DNA from: Chloranthus sessilifolius
Taxonomy: Eukaryota; Streptophyta; Magnoliopsida; Chloranthales; Chloranthaceae
DNA: 64,000 nt
Reading direction: 5' to 3'
Assembly (NCBI GenBank): GCA_021018995.1
Contig: CM037587.1
Coordinates: forward strand, 68,467,604 to 68,531,603
Below the pieces are notes generated by a model. It worked only from the letters and a program-made list of their open reading frames with translations. It was not told the DNA's origin and ran no database searches. The position numbers were made by a program, and so were the translations under genes. Below are positions 19,811-30,479 of the stretch, piece by piece. Position 1 is the first letter of the stretch; each line of letters begins with the position of its first letter.

Positions 19811-22630
19811 TGTTGGTGCGTGATTTTTCTTGGTTCCTCTTGGTCCCCGTTGAATCAGTGGCCAAATTCTGTCCTAGTGGACTCTAGCGATGTAGTGTTT
19901 GGAATTTTAAAAATAAAATAAAATAAGGAGAATTTCTAGGAAGGTTCCTAGTTTGTTGCAATCGCCAGCTACATATATTTAACGATACTGCAACACGTCA
20001 GTGATCCCGCTTTAGAGCGGGTGGGGGTTACTTCTTTACTGAATCGTCCGCCTGCGATTGTCAGCAGCTATGACTCTTCTTTGTAATTTAAATAGTTTAG
20101 TTTTCCTTTTCTTTCCATATTATTAATATAATTCTGATTGGTTTAGATTTCCTAATTCTATTGTGAGCCTAGTTATGTGAATTTATTATTGTGATCTAGT
20201 CTAATATTCTAATCCTATTGAAAGTTTAATTAATTTAGTCTCCTAATCCTACTAGGAGTCTAATTAATTTTAATGTTTCATTCTTGTTAAAATTGTAATT
20301 AATTTAATTTCCTAATGCTACCAGAAGTTCAATTAATATTAGTCTCCTACCTACTTGTACTAGGAATGCAGATATATCAATTATGATAAAACTCTAATTA
20401 AATCAGGCATGCTGATTGTACTAGAATTCTAGGTAAAGTAATTATAATTATTTTGCTGTAATTCTAATTGAAATAGAGAACTAATTTTACTAGAACCCTA
20501 ATTTAAGTAATGAATTAATTTTATTAAAATCTAATTAAAGCAAATAAACTAATTTTATTAAGATCTAATTAAAACAAATAAATTAGCTATACTAAAAATC
20601 TAATTAAAATAAAGGAACTAATTTTATCAAATTTTCTAATCAGGTCGAGGAATTAACTTTACTAAAAAAATCTGATTTAAAGTAATGAATTATACTAAAT
20701 TTTAATTGAGATAAAGGAACTACCTTTTACTAATTTCGATTAAAGCAATAAATTATATTATACTAAAATTCTAATGGAAGCAATGAATTAATTTTACTAA
20801 AATTCTAATTAAAAAAAAGGGTTTTGGCTCGCTATGCTAAGGAGGATTGGCCTCGTTCCCGAGTACCCTCCGTAAGCTCCCTTGGACAAATCGGGTGGCT
20901 AAGATTAAAGTAAGTTGAATTTTGGATTTTGAAATAGTATTTTGTTTTGGATTTTTAGAGTCGTTTTCGGGATTGTAATCATGAATTAAATTGTAAAACT
21001 AGGATTATAGAAAACTAAATTGATATTTGGAATTTTTAGAAATATTAAACTGAGGGATTAAAACTAGAATTTAAAATTTTAAGGGCTGAATTCGGGAAAA
21101 TCAGGCCGTATGATTAAGGACTGGTTCTAGACACTAAGAACTAGAACCAGAGATTAACAATAGGACTGGAGATTAAGATTTTAAAACAAAATTAAAGTCT
21201 ATGGTCGGTGAATTAGGCCGTCAGATTAAGGACTGGTTCTAAATTCGGAAAACTAGAATCAGGTATTAAAATTACGGTATGAATAAAAGGGTTTACGGTC
21301 TAAGACTGAAAATTTAATATTAATAATTAAAACTAAGAGAAAATCCTAAATCTAAAACTAAGATTTTTACCTAAAATCGGGGTTGTAGAGAGGAATCTAA
21401 AAAATTCGAAGCTTGAATCTCGAAATCATGACTAGGTTCCTCTATGTGTTCGTTCTCAGATTCTCTGGTTTCGGAATCCCAAAAAAAATTATTCTCTCTC
21501 GTATTGTGTGCCCTCTCTGGGGTTAAATTAGAAAAAATTCTTTTATAGGTTTTTCTCCAATTAAATGCCCTATTTTAGGCATTTAACTGGATTGTGCGCC
21601 GGTCTCCCAGTGCTTAATCGCTTTGAGTCGGTCACCGACTCAGTGAGCGACCGGCTGACTTGCTCAGCGAGTTTCCTAGTTCTAACAACGTTAGGACTAA
21701 TTGCGCACTTGGTGTAGGGTGCACAATCTGATTAAGTGTCTCTTCCAAAGTGTTTAATCGAGGAAGCTTAGGGGACAAGGACTGTAAGACTAGGTCGAGC
21801 GTAGGCCAATTACACGCCGGTGGTCGGACGCTCGATCTGATCGTGCGTCTCGTGTGAGGCACATGATCAAGTTTCGAAGTGGTCTGGGAAAGGAAGTCTG
21901 GTCTGAAAGGGGGACTGATTGCACTATGTGGTTTGGCGTACGATCAAATTACGGGCGTGGTTTTAGGCCCATAATTCAGGGCCGTCCGGGTTCAGGTCCG
22001 ATCTAAAATGCCATACTATTGCTTTTGCCTATATTTTGACTTTATACTATTATTTTAGTATATAGTCTCCCTACGTTAGGATCTGAGCTACCGAGCTATT
22101 ATTTCAGCTTGTGTCCAGCCATGTACTATTCTTTCAGTGCATGGGTCATGGGGCCTGAGCCATAGAGTTATTGTTTCAGCCTGTGTTTAGCCATATACTA
22201 TTGTTTCACTATATGGTCCCACATTAGCATCATGGGGCCTGAGCCACAGAGCTATTGTTTTAGCCTGTGTCCAGCCATATACTATTATTTCAGTATATGG
22301 TCCCACATTAGGGTAAAAGGGATCTGAAATGCAAGACTATTGCTTCAGTCTGCATTCTGACAATATACTATTGTTTCAATATATAGTCTCCCTACATTGG
22401 TATTTGAGCCACATAGCTATTATTTCAGCTTGTGTTCAGCCATGTACTATTATTTCAGTGTATGGTCCCTACGTTAGGGTCATGGGGCCTGAGCCACAAA
22501 GTTATTATTTTAGCCTGTGTTCAGCTATGTACTATTGTTTCAGTGTATGGTTCTCACGTCAGGGTTATGAGATCAAAGGTTGACCGAATAGATTTGTATA
22601 TTCTGAGAGGATAAAATGGGGGTGTTTATA
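19811..22630 (-). mobile_element. 3' LTR of TatC
   Basis: On the minus strand it runs from TATAAACACCCCCATTTTATC (22630) to ...GCACCAACA (19811). The first bases are eroded from TGTAGACACC. It is 2.82 kb, longer than its relative C1 because of an expanded tandem array at 21995-22560. A polypurine-like tract lies just outside (22643-22631), so it is a 3' LTR with its element to the right. TATA at 21547-21540. Its left end abuts chromovirus pol. Confidence 0.75.
21995..22560. repeat. Tandem array of paired hairpins in the TatC LTR
   Basis: About six units carry two inverted repeats each, with a clear 84-bp step between 22151 and 22235. Type A: CACAG-A-GCT, loop attgttt, AGC-CTGTG. Type B: CCATATACT, loop attNttt(c), AGTATATGG. 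The arms vary between units (for example TATACTA/TAGTATA and ATGTACT/AGTGCAT) but stay mostly complementary. C1 has only one such unit (about 18392-18455). Confidence 0.75.
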
Positions 22631-22643
22631 GATGCTCCTCTTC
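22631..22643 (-). other. Polypurine tract of TatC
   Basis: Minus strand GAAGAGGAGCATC, equivalent to AAAGAGGGGCATC beside the TatP and TatQ LTRs. Confidence 0.65.
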
Positions 22644-22681
22644 GGCGCGCTCTTGCGAAGTAAGAACACATTGTAGAAGTA

Positions 22682-22705
22682 GACACCTCTAATTCGAGGT
22701 GTCTT
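22682..22705. repeat. 9-bp-arm hairpin close to the TatC LTR
   Basis: AGACACCTC, loop taattc, GAGGTGTCT: perfect arms, 51 bp outside the LTR end. Confidence 0.8.
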
Positions 22706-22849
22706 CTCGTTTCTCTTGGGAAATCACAAATATGAACATCGAATGTTGACATGACATGTTTGGCTTTCTTATCTATCATCGTAAGCTAATATGAAGCATT
22801 CGGGGGCCAGTGATAGCTATCGAAAAGTATGTTCCATGCCGTGGATGCC

Positions 22850-23090
22850 CAGGGGCTATCCCATCGCGTATCGTGACCCGCTATCATAGACAGTCGACAG
22901 GGGAAGTCAACATATCCTATTTCGCGGGTGCAAGGGGCATCCCGTCACTTGGCGTGACCTGCTGCGAGTGACAGTCAAACAAAAAGGAGAATCACCATAT
23001 CCTAATCTATGGGAGCAAGGGGCATCCTGTCGCGTGTCGCGACCTGCCACAAGGGGCAGTCAAACAGAGGGGTATGACGCAGTCAAGGTA
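22850..23090. repeat. Three tandem ~82-85 bp units with a variable-stem hairpin
   Basis: Units start near 22852, 22934 and 23019 at 'ggggcatccc'. Each holds a short inverted repeat: ATCGCG/CGTGAC (imperfect), GTCAC/GTGAC, GTCGCG/CGCGAC. Each ends in a 'cagtcRaacag'-like block. Non-coding. Confidence 0.7.
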
Positions 23091-24790
23091 CCAAGGGGTG
23101 TCATACAAATGTCCATAAGGTCTAGGGACCGATAATACAATACAATATAATGTCGAAGGCTTTCGCAAGTCATGTCAGACTGGGCGCGTCATTGCTCACA
23201 CCAATGCATGTCAGGCATTCCTTTTCTAATAGGCGTTTGTAAGTTCTTAGACTAAATATACTCATTGTTCAATTTTCCAGGGAAATGACCGATTCGAGCT
23301 GGTAATTAAGGTAAAATTTTGGTGAATTTTGGTAAGTAAAGTCTCTTTGTTTATTATTATTTGGTTTCTTTTTCTTTTTTTTATTTATTTTATTATTTGG
23401 TTGTTTTTTTTTGGAAGTAAGAGATTTTTATTTTAGAAGTAAGTAAGGGGTTTTGAAATTTTAGGAGTTTAACTTAAGATCAATTTGGTTGTAAATCTTT
23501 GTAAAACGTGGCTTCCGAGATGTCGCTGAGCAGATCCACTGGTACGAGATTTGTTGACCGGACCATTTGTGTGATTGTTAAGACGACACTTGGCATGTCA
23601 GATACTCTGTCTAACCTTCTCGGCGAATACTGATGATTGTCTCTTATGGGAGGACTACAGTGATTCGCGAGTCGAGAGAGATGGGTTTTGAAAATATTTG
23701 GGACTTAATCATAGCTAACTATATTTTTCAAGAGCAATATCGAGTAATTAAAAAGTGGGTAGTACTTACCTGTGTTGTGCGTAGCTGGTGTAGTTCGTGA
23801 TGAGACTGATGGGTTGTCGGGATTTCTGTATAGCTAGTGGAGGGACCAGCTGGCTGTCGCCGTGACGTCACGATGGGACTTTAGAGATTTCTTCTCTTTT
23901 CTTCTTGTGTCCATTGTGGCGGAGTTTGGAGATCGCCAGTGTGATGAAATGTCTTAGGAAAGTGATGTCACGATGGGACTTGGGGATTCTTCCTTTCTTT
24001 GGTTGCGTGTTGGACGAGTCCTGGTAGGACATGGGGATTCTGATAGGATGTTCGCACTGGAACTTGGCATTGGTCGGATGCAATGGGACATGGGAGGAGT
24101 CCTGAATCTTCATGCATTTTTGTTGTAGTGGTGTCTGACGACCGTTACCTAGCGAGAAATTCGGGAAGAAGGCTCTTTACTTTAGCGATGAGACACGACC
24201 GAGCTTTCTCCCTTTTCATCATATGGTGTGGCAGGTGTTGTTTGAACTTTTCGGGTAGTGATGTTTGCGATGGGATGTTGGCTGAGCATGGTTAGCGATG
24301 GGACGCTGGTTAGTTTTTTCTTTTATGGGGGTGTACTGGGGTTGAGCCCCGGTGTTTGGGTTGCAGGACCAAATGAGATTGTTGTGTCGCGATGGGGCCT
24401 GTTCGTGGCGGATGTTTCATTATTTGTGATGGGATGTTGGTAGGATATTTGCACGATAGGTGTGTCACGTTTCTTTCTTTGGCAGATCTTGGGTTGTAAG
24501 ATCATGTTGTGGTTGTGTCATGATTGGATTCGTCTTTGGCTTCTCACGAGAGGATGGGTGGTGGCATGATTTATTTATCACGATGGGACATGCGTTATGG
24601 GGTTACGTAATGGCATCTCTAGCGGGATTATGGTGGGAGATGGGTAACTGGCTGTGTCATTCTTTCTTAATAGTGTATGAGGCCATGCGACGGGATAGGG
24701 GAATTTTGATCAAGATGGGGTGGAAAGGTGTGAAGGTGCAGATTTTGTTCAAAGTCAGATATTGCACACCTATTTTAGGCCACTCAATGT
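23091..24790. other. TatC 3' non-coding region with dispersed CGATGGGAC words
   Basis: No gene seen. 'cgatgggac' or close variants occur about ten times (for example 23873, 23971, 24297, 24580) without fixed spacing. Open frames here have no recognisable domain. Confidence 0.5.
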
Positions 24791-25160
24791 AATTGCACGC
24801 TTGTTTTGGGGTGTGTGATCACAGGTTCGAAGGGTGTTGTTTATGCGTGTGTGAGTGTGTTGGTGATCGAATTATGCATTCAAACTCTTGCGCTTGATCA
24901 AAGCATCACTAGGTCACTGCGCGGGTGACATTTCGTATTGCATGGCGTGAGGCCTTCATTTGATGGGGTTATGTAGTTCATGTATTGCGCGTGATCAGAG
25001 CGTCTCACCATCGGCGCAAGCGATGGTTCATTTGTGCGCTCTGGTCGGAGCACGTGTTTTGGATTGAGCACAGTGTGCGTGGCGCGTGACTGGATTAAGC
25101 GCACATGTATGGGCACGTGATTAAGTTCGTACTCTATATAAGCAAGGGAGCCTTCGTTTG
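24791..25160 (+). promoter_or_regulatory. Hairpin-rich promoter-like region upstream of a decayed antisense gene copy
   Basis: It contains a GTCAC...GTGAC pair (24913-24929), several gcgc/atgatc inverted repeats, and a TATA box TATATAAG (25135-25142). It is similar in layout to 27000-27353 and to the U3 of the C1 and TatC LTRs. Confidence 0.45.
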
Positions 25161-25311
25161 ATTCTCATTCTGTTGTTTAGTCTCGAGTTTTACTTTTTCT
25201 GGATATTTTTTATTCTAAAATTTGTGTTTTAGCGATATCGGATGATCTAACCGTCTGATTGGGATGTCGTTTCTTCTTGTGTTCGTGATTTCACGTGATC
25301 TTCGCCCTGAG

Positions 25312-25640
25312 GTGATGCTCGGGGATGATGTTATTCTGGGAATGGGCGGTATTGAGAATGAGGGCGCTAGTCTTCACATCGATCCCTTTTAGGGAGTAGT
25401 GAAGGCAACATTGAGGAGGCGGCGGCAGAGGAGATGAAGATGGTGGAAGAGAAGGTGTTACAAATGGAGGGATATATTATCCAACCAATCCTTCCTGAAG
25501 ACTTCGATTGGACGCTCCGCTCCTCACTTTGTGTTGATTTCAGGCTTCCAGTTTTCATTTTGGGTTGTAAGTTCAGGAGGTATGCCTCCGGTGATATATG
25601 TAAAGAATTTTGGTTATAAATAAAAAGGTGTTTTTTTTTG
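25312..25640 (+). pseudogene. Short decayed copy of the antisense gene: first exon and 3' tail
   Basis: A short acidic frame from ATG 25316 (about 24 codons) stops early. The sequence then passes within 250 bp to a 3'-tail hairpin (25576-25589) like the one after the full gene at 30459. This fits a copy with a large internal deletion. No PMD core remains, so the identity rests on the matching promoter and tail. Confidence 0.35.
25576..25589 (+). other. 3'-tail hairpin, copy 1
   Basis: GGAGG-tatg-CCTCC preceded by 'ca' and followed by GGTG; perfect arms. Confidence 0.6.
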
Positions 25641-26999
25641 TTTATATTTATTGTGTTTATTTACTTGTTTAAACTTATTAATGGATTGGTCCATCTGATT
25701 TGTTTGACTTATTTAGGATTTGACTTGGCTTAGAGTTTCGGGATTCATTCCGAATTTATTTAGGGTTTATCCCGAGATTAATTCACTTTATTAAGTTTTG
25801 TTTATAGGGTTTACTTGGTTCTGTTTGATTTGTTGGGAGCATTTTTTTGGTCCCAAACAAGTCAGGGTCTTATTCTAGAGAATTATGTTTTGCTTAAAGT
25901 TTAAGGTATTTTGTTTTAGTCTTTTATTTGATTTGAGATGACACTTGTTAGAAGTGTGTGAATTTTCAAAGAGTTCTAGATGGTTGTTGAGTGTTTTACT
26001 CCTATTGGTTTATCTAAGCTTGTCACGGATTGTGGTTTTTCGAAGGGGGTATGTGTTTGGTTTGGATTTAATTAGATTTGAAGGGTTTAAAGGTGTGACA
26101 CTTGTCACTCAGTGGTTTAGGAGGTATAACTTATAAGTGTGAGCCAAAGCTTGGTTCTTGTTGTTTTGAATTTTTATATCAAGTTTAAGATTTTAGAAGT
26201 TTTGGGGTCATTTTTTCTTTTGTGATTTGTGGGCATTCTTTGTTGACGTCTTTTCTTCCTCTTTGTTTTGTATCCCAGTTATTGAACCTGAAGAGTTGTG
26301 ATTATTAAGGATTATTGGAAATGGACGGGATTGAGAACGCAAGGTGATACCAGGGTTGGTGCTATCAACCCAATTCGAAGTGGATTCCCAAATAAATCTG
26401 GATTCAGGCATTGCCTGAACGTGCGGATTTTAAGTTTCTTATTTTAAGTTGTATATTCAGAGGGTATGCTCTCGGTGTATTTAGTAATTATTTTATCTAT
26501 GAAGTGATTATGATTTTATTTCATTTATGGTAATTTCTATCTAGTAAATTTTGGTTTGGTTTATTTGGTAGCTTATTTAACTTATTTTGGGTGTGATATT
26601 TTTCTTCTTATTTAATATTTCTTCAAGTTTGGTTCGATTGGGTTTATTTTATTTTGAATCTGGGGTATGTTGGGAGCATTTTCAGTTTTGTTTAGTCTAG
26701 TCTAAGATCAAGTGCGTAAGTGATGGGGGGCATTTTTTTCATCATTCTTTTAGTTTAGTTCGGTCTTAGTTGAAGTGTATAAACAATGTTGGGGGGCATT
26801 TTCTTTAGTTTAGTTTGGGGTGTATATATATATATTTTTTTAGGTTAGGAGTGCTTTTGGATTGGTCTTAATCAGGGTGGAGTTTAGGTCGGTAATTAGT
26901 GTCGGAAGTCTCCTAATTTAGGCCTATGAATTTGCTGTTATGGGGTATATATATATTTTTGTTTCTGGGGAATTGTATGCTTCTCTCCAGGCACAGAAA
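25641..26999 (+). other. Non-coding TatC internal region
   Basis: AT-rich, no gene seen. It holds a second decayed gene tail (about 26300-26480) similar to 25336-25600, a perfect 17-bp palindrome (26403-26419, TTCAGGCA-t-TGCCTGAA) and four 'ttggg(g/a)gcatttt' words (about 25832, 26669, 26727, 26791). Confidence 0.45.
26460..26473 (+). other. 3'-tail hairpin, copy 2
   Basis: GAGGG-tatg-CTCTC then GGTG; one mismatch in the arms. Same loop and flank as the other two copies. Confidence 0.5.
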
Positions 27000-27353
27000 C
27001 AAATTGCACGCCGAAATGGGAGCGTGCTTTTCAGAGGGTCGAAAGGTTATTAAGCGCTAATGTTCGGTCGTTTAACCGTGTTAAATGCATGGCATGGGGC
27101 GCAGGATTAGGGTGGTGGCTGGTCACTGTGGGGGTGACTGTTGGCATTCGCGTACGTCGGTTCGGGTGCTTAAAGTGATTACGTGCTTGATAGGCCGCGC
27201 GCAACCAGGCGGTCGGGTTAGTTTGAGCGGGTGATTATTAGTTTACGTGCTCAAGATTGGTCGTTTGATCCGAATTAAGTGCGGGGGAGGTGGTGCGTGA
27301 TTGGGTTGAGCGCATGAGTTTACGCGCGCAATTTAGCGGTGTCCCATAAATAG
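27000..27353 (+). promoter_or_regulatory. Promoter of the TatC antisense gene
   Basis: Inverted repeats include GCACGC/GCGTGC (27006-27027) and GTCAC/GTGAC (27122-27138), plus several gcgc-centred words. A TATA-like CATAAATAG (27345-27353) lies about 170 bp upstream of the ATG at 27523. The hairpin types resemble those in the C1 and TatC U3 regions. Confidence 0.5.
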
Positions 27354-27522
27354 TTTAAAACTTTTCATTTCTTCCATGCTATCCATTTTGATCTTTGATT
27401 CTTCGTTTCCTTGTTTCTTTGCGCTCTAGTTTTCGTGTTTTCGTGATATCTCGTGATCCAGTCGTCCGTTTCAGGCATCGTTTCTTTCATTCTCTTTAGT
27501 TTTTCAAGCTCTTTCTTCTAGG

Positions 27523-30411
27523 ATGGAGGGTGAGGGTATTAGTAGGCACGATCTTATGTTCTCTGAGTTGGAGAGGATGATGGGGGAGATAGGTGAGACC
27601 TCTGAGGCTCAGGCTGATGTTGTTGTCGTGGAGGAGGATGTCAGGGAGATAGTTAAAGAGGAGGTACCAGAGGGTGACAAGGTGGGGATCAGGGAGGAGG
27701 TACTCGAGATTGAGCAAGGTGTATCTGAGGAGGGTGAGAGGGTTGAGGGTGACGGAGCTGAGGGCGAGAGAGCTGAGGATGAAGCGGAGGAGCACTAGGG
27801 TGAGGAGCGTCGAGATCGCAGACAGTTCCCACTAGAGGATTTCTTTGCTCGAGGTCGGGTAAGTACCCATGAGCAAGAGTTCCTTCATTTTTTTTCTAGG
27901 CATTTAGGTTATGACAGACTTATGAGGATTTAAAAACCCTTTTTAATTTATGTCAAACTCGCATTGATCATTGATTGTGTGCTCACTCATGCATCGTGAC
28001 TGCGTCGAGAGGTAGGTCAAGTTTCTGTTTTGTTGTTCTTATCATATTTTGTGTGTTTGTTATGAATTTTCATTGTGTGTCTGGATACGTTTCATTAGAT
28101 TCTTGGTAGATTTGTCAGTCTCTCATCATAGGTATGTGTGTTAGTCTTATTGTCATTATTTTTTTTATTGCTCATTGTTCTATTCGATAGGAGCCCTTGC
28201 AGCTGGCTATTAGCTCGGCATGCACCGAGTCTCATACTTGGTATCGTGCTTTTCCGGAGTTTCAGCCGGCATAGTTGGTGTCTTTTGGTTTCGGGCCGAT
28301 CCTGGAGTTAGAGACCTTTCAGGTCGATCGTGGCCTAATTGCGGCTATCTTGGAGAGGTGGAGGGAGGAGCATCAGGCGCTTCTCTTTCCAGTGGGTATG
28401 ATATTGTCGGCTCCAGAGGACTAGGTCTGTATTATCAATCTTCGTTTTAAGGGTGAGCTGATCATGGGGCGGATGGCAGGAGAGTATTTGGTGGTGTGCG
28501 AGGAGATTTTGGGTGTACTGTATACGTCGAGTGGATCGGGGCCAAGTATAGTTCGAGTCACTTAGTTTTTGATATGTTTGAGAGTGGCTTCATCCCTCTG
28601 AGGCATCATTCAGAGGTGAAGGCATCTTATGAGGCGCGGTGCATGGTGGTAGTGGGTCGTGAGCCTGTGATTGAGCCGGGGTTGGCTGTGGATAGAGTGC
28701 TTCAAGCATTCTTGATGCACTTCCTTGGTGCATTACTCCTTTCTTCTTTGACTCGGGGATGCGTCACCGGGTTGTTTTTTATGGTTCTTAGGGACTTGGA
28801 TCGAATCCCCACTTATGTGTGGGGTGTGGCCGCATTGGCGCATCTCTATGAGCAATTTTATCGTCGGGGACGGGGCGCCGCCACAATCAGAGGTTTCCTT
28901 CCCTTCCTCCAGGTGAGTTTTAGTTAATTAGTGTTATGGTGTTTCTGTTTTATTTTGGGCAGTCTGAGAGGGAGGCTGAGGTCGCCAGTAATGTGGCGAT
29001 GATCAGGTTGCTACGCAGTTAGCAGCAGGCCGGCCGAGAGGTAGAGGCCAGTTTGCAATCTGAGATTGATTGATTGGTAAGTGCCTATATGAACTTGGTT
29101 TTGTTAATCGTTAGCGTTGTGAGCTTGTCGACTGATGTGTTTATTGTTATTCGTAGAGAGTCGAGCTTGCTGCTGGAGGTCCCATTCTGGCGTTTGATCC
29201 ATCTTCAGTTGCCTCCTCCAATCGGGAGGATCCAGCGATGGCTTAGCTTCGGGCCGAGCTGGAGCACTGGGTAAGTTCCATTCAATCTTTCAACTCGTTT
29301 GTATAATTATATTAGTTTGTCGGGTGTTATTGTTTCATTTTCTTGACAGTTTACTAACATTATGTGGTATTTCAGCGTTAGGTTGCTGAGGATCTTCAGA
29401 CGAGGGAGGCAACTGCTGCCTCTCTACATCCCGAGAGTCAGGCATAGTTTCTAGTTTGCTGTACTTCAGCTAAGGTTATTTCGTCTTATTCATTCTGCAT
29501 ATTTTGTGTTGGCTTGTTTGGTGTTGTGCAGGCTGTTTCAAACTTTGCTCCTGAGGCTCCCCCTTAGGGGTCTACTCTTATTCCTTCTCAGGTATATTCT
29601 AGTTATTGTGTTCATAGTTTATTTGTCATTATAGTGTTGTCTGATGTATTTGTTAGTTCTTGTTGCAGCTGCCTACATTCACTGTTTCCTCTGTGCCTCT
29701 TGCTAATCCAATGACTACTATGACCGTTGAGCGATTTCTGGAGGAGAGGCTGGATCTGGTATGACTCTTTCTTTTTCAAAGTTTTCTTTTTTTTATGTTC
29801 ATATATATATATATTGGTTTTCTTTGACTTGGTGTGGTTATGCAGGTTCATCAACTTGAGGAGGCACGTCTTGAGGCGGTGCGAGCGTGTGCCACTCCCA
29901 AGGCAAGATGGATCCTTGGGGAGACGCGGAGTCACGATGACCTATTCATCAAGATGATGGTTGCACAGAAGACTCAGGCTGAGGCATTGGAGGCAGCACG
30001 TCCGATGATGCGAACAGAGATGCAAGTGTCCCTAGATCAGCTGCAGTATCGTCTAACGAGGAGTGAGTGGGGGTGCGTAGGTTGGCTAGTCAGCTTGATG
30101 GATCAGAGTCGAGAGCTACTACTTCCTCGACTAGGCAATCTCGTCACACGTCACGTGATCATGTCAGGGGTGATGCTCGTGAGGATTCTGTCGTTCGTGA
30201 GATTCTTGCGGGGTATCCTCCTCACTCTCGACCGAGGCGGTTTGCTAGTCAGATGAGTGAGGGGACCTCTAGAGCAGGGCCGCATTGTCTAGAGGTTCCG
30301 AGGACTCCAGGTGTCAGGATTATGTTTTGGGAGGATCAGTCTATGAACCTCTGAGCTGATGATATTGGGGACAGTGGTGCTCGTCCATCCCAGCGGCAGC
30401 GTAGGGAGTAG
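27523..30411 (+). pseudogene. Antisense spliced PMD-like gene in TatC
   Basis: Exons inferred from GT-AG sites, all phase 0: 27523-27858 (acidic, Glu-rich, ends FPLEDFFARGR), 28191-28912, 28963-29076, 29157-29270, 29376-about 29442, 29532-29591, 29669-29758 and 29846-30411. Exon 2 carries the PMD-like core: LIAAILERWREEHQALLFP, later LQAFLMHFLGALLLSS, then MVLRDLDRIPTYVWG and LAHLYEQFYRRGRGAATI, ending at LPFLQ before the donor. Later exons are predicted helical (EREAEVASN, VHQLEEARLEAVRA) and the tail has HSRPRRFASQ and RIMFWEDQSMNL. Interruptions: TAG in exon 1 (27796-27798), two stops and a frameshift in exon 2, stops in exons 3-6, a shift near 30065, and TGA 30353-30355. It lies antisense between TatC pol and its 3' LTR, the same arrangement as the TatP gene. 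Function unknown; a DNA-binding or transposase-derived role is only an inference. Confidence 0.7.
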
Positions 30412-30458
30412 GGGTGTGTGTGCGATTTTTTTTCATTGTGTGTGCATTGTACATACAG

Positions 30459-30472
30459 GGGGGGATGCCCCC
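30459..30472 (+). other. 3'-tail hairpin, copy 3 (after the full TatC antisense gene)
   Basis: GGGGG-gatg-CCCCC followed by GGTG, 48 bp after the last stop and just before an A/T-rich likely polyadenylation region. Confidence 0.65.
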
Positions 30473-30479
30473 GGTGACA

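Noticed and set aside
19806-22635. Solo-LTR insertion of 19811-22630 with target-site duplication
   Set aside because: The flanking five bases (gagat / gatgc) do not match and a polypurine tract lies on the right, so it is the 3' LTR of a longer element.
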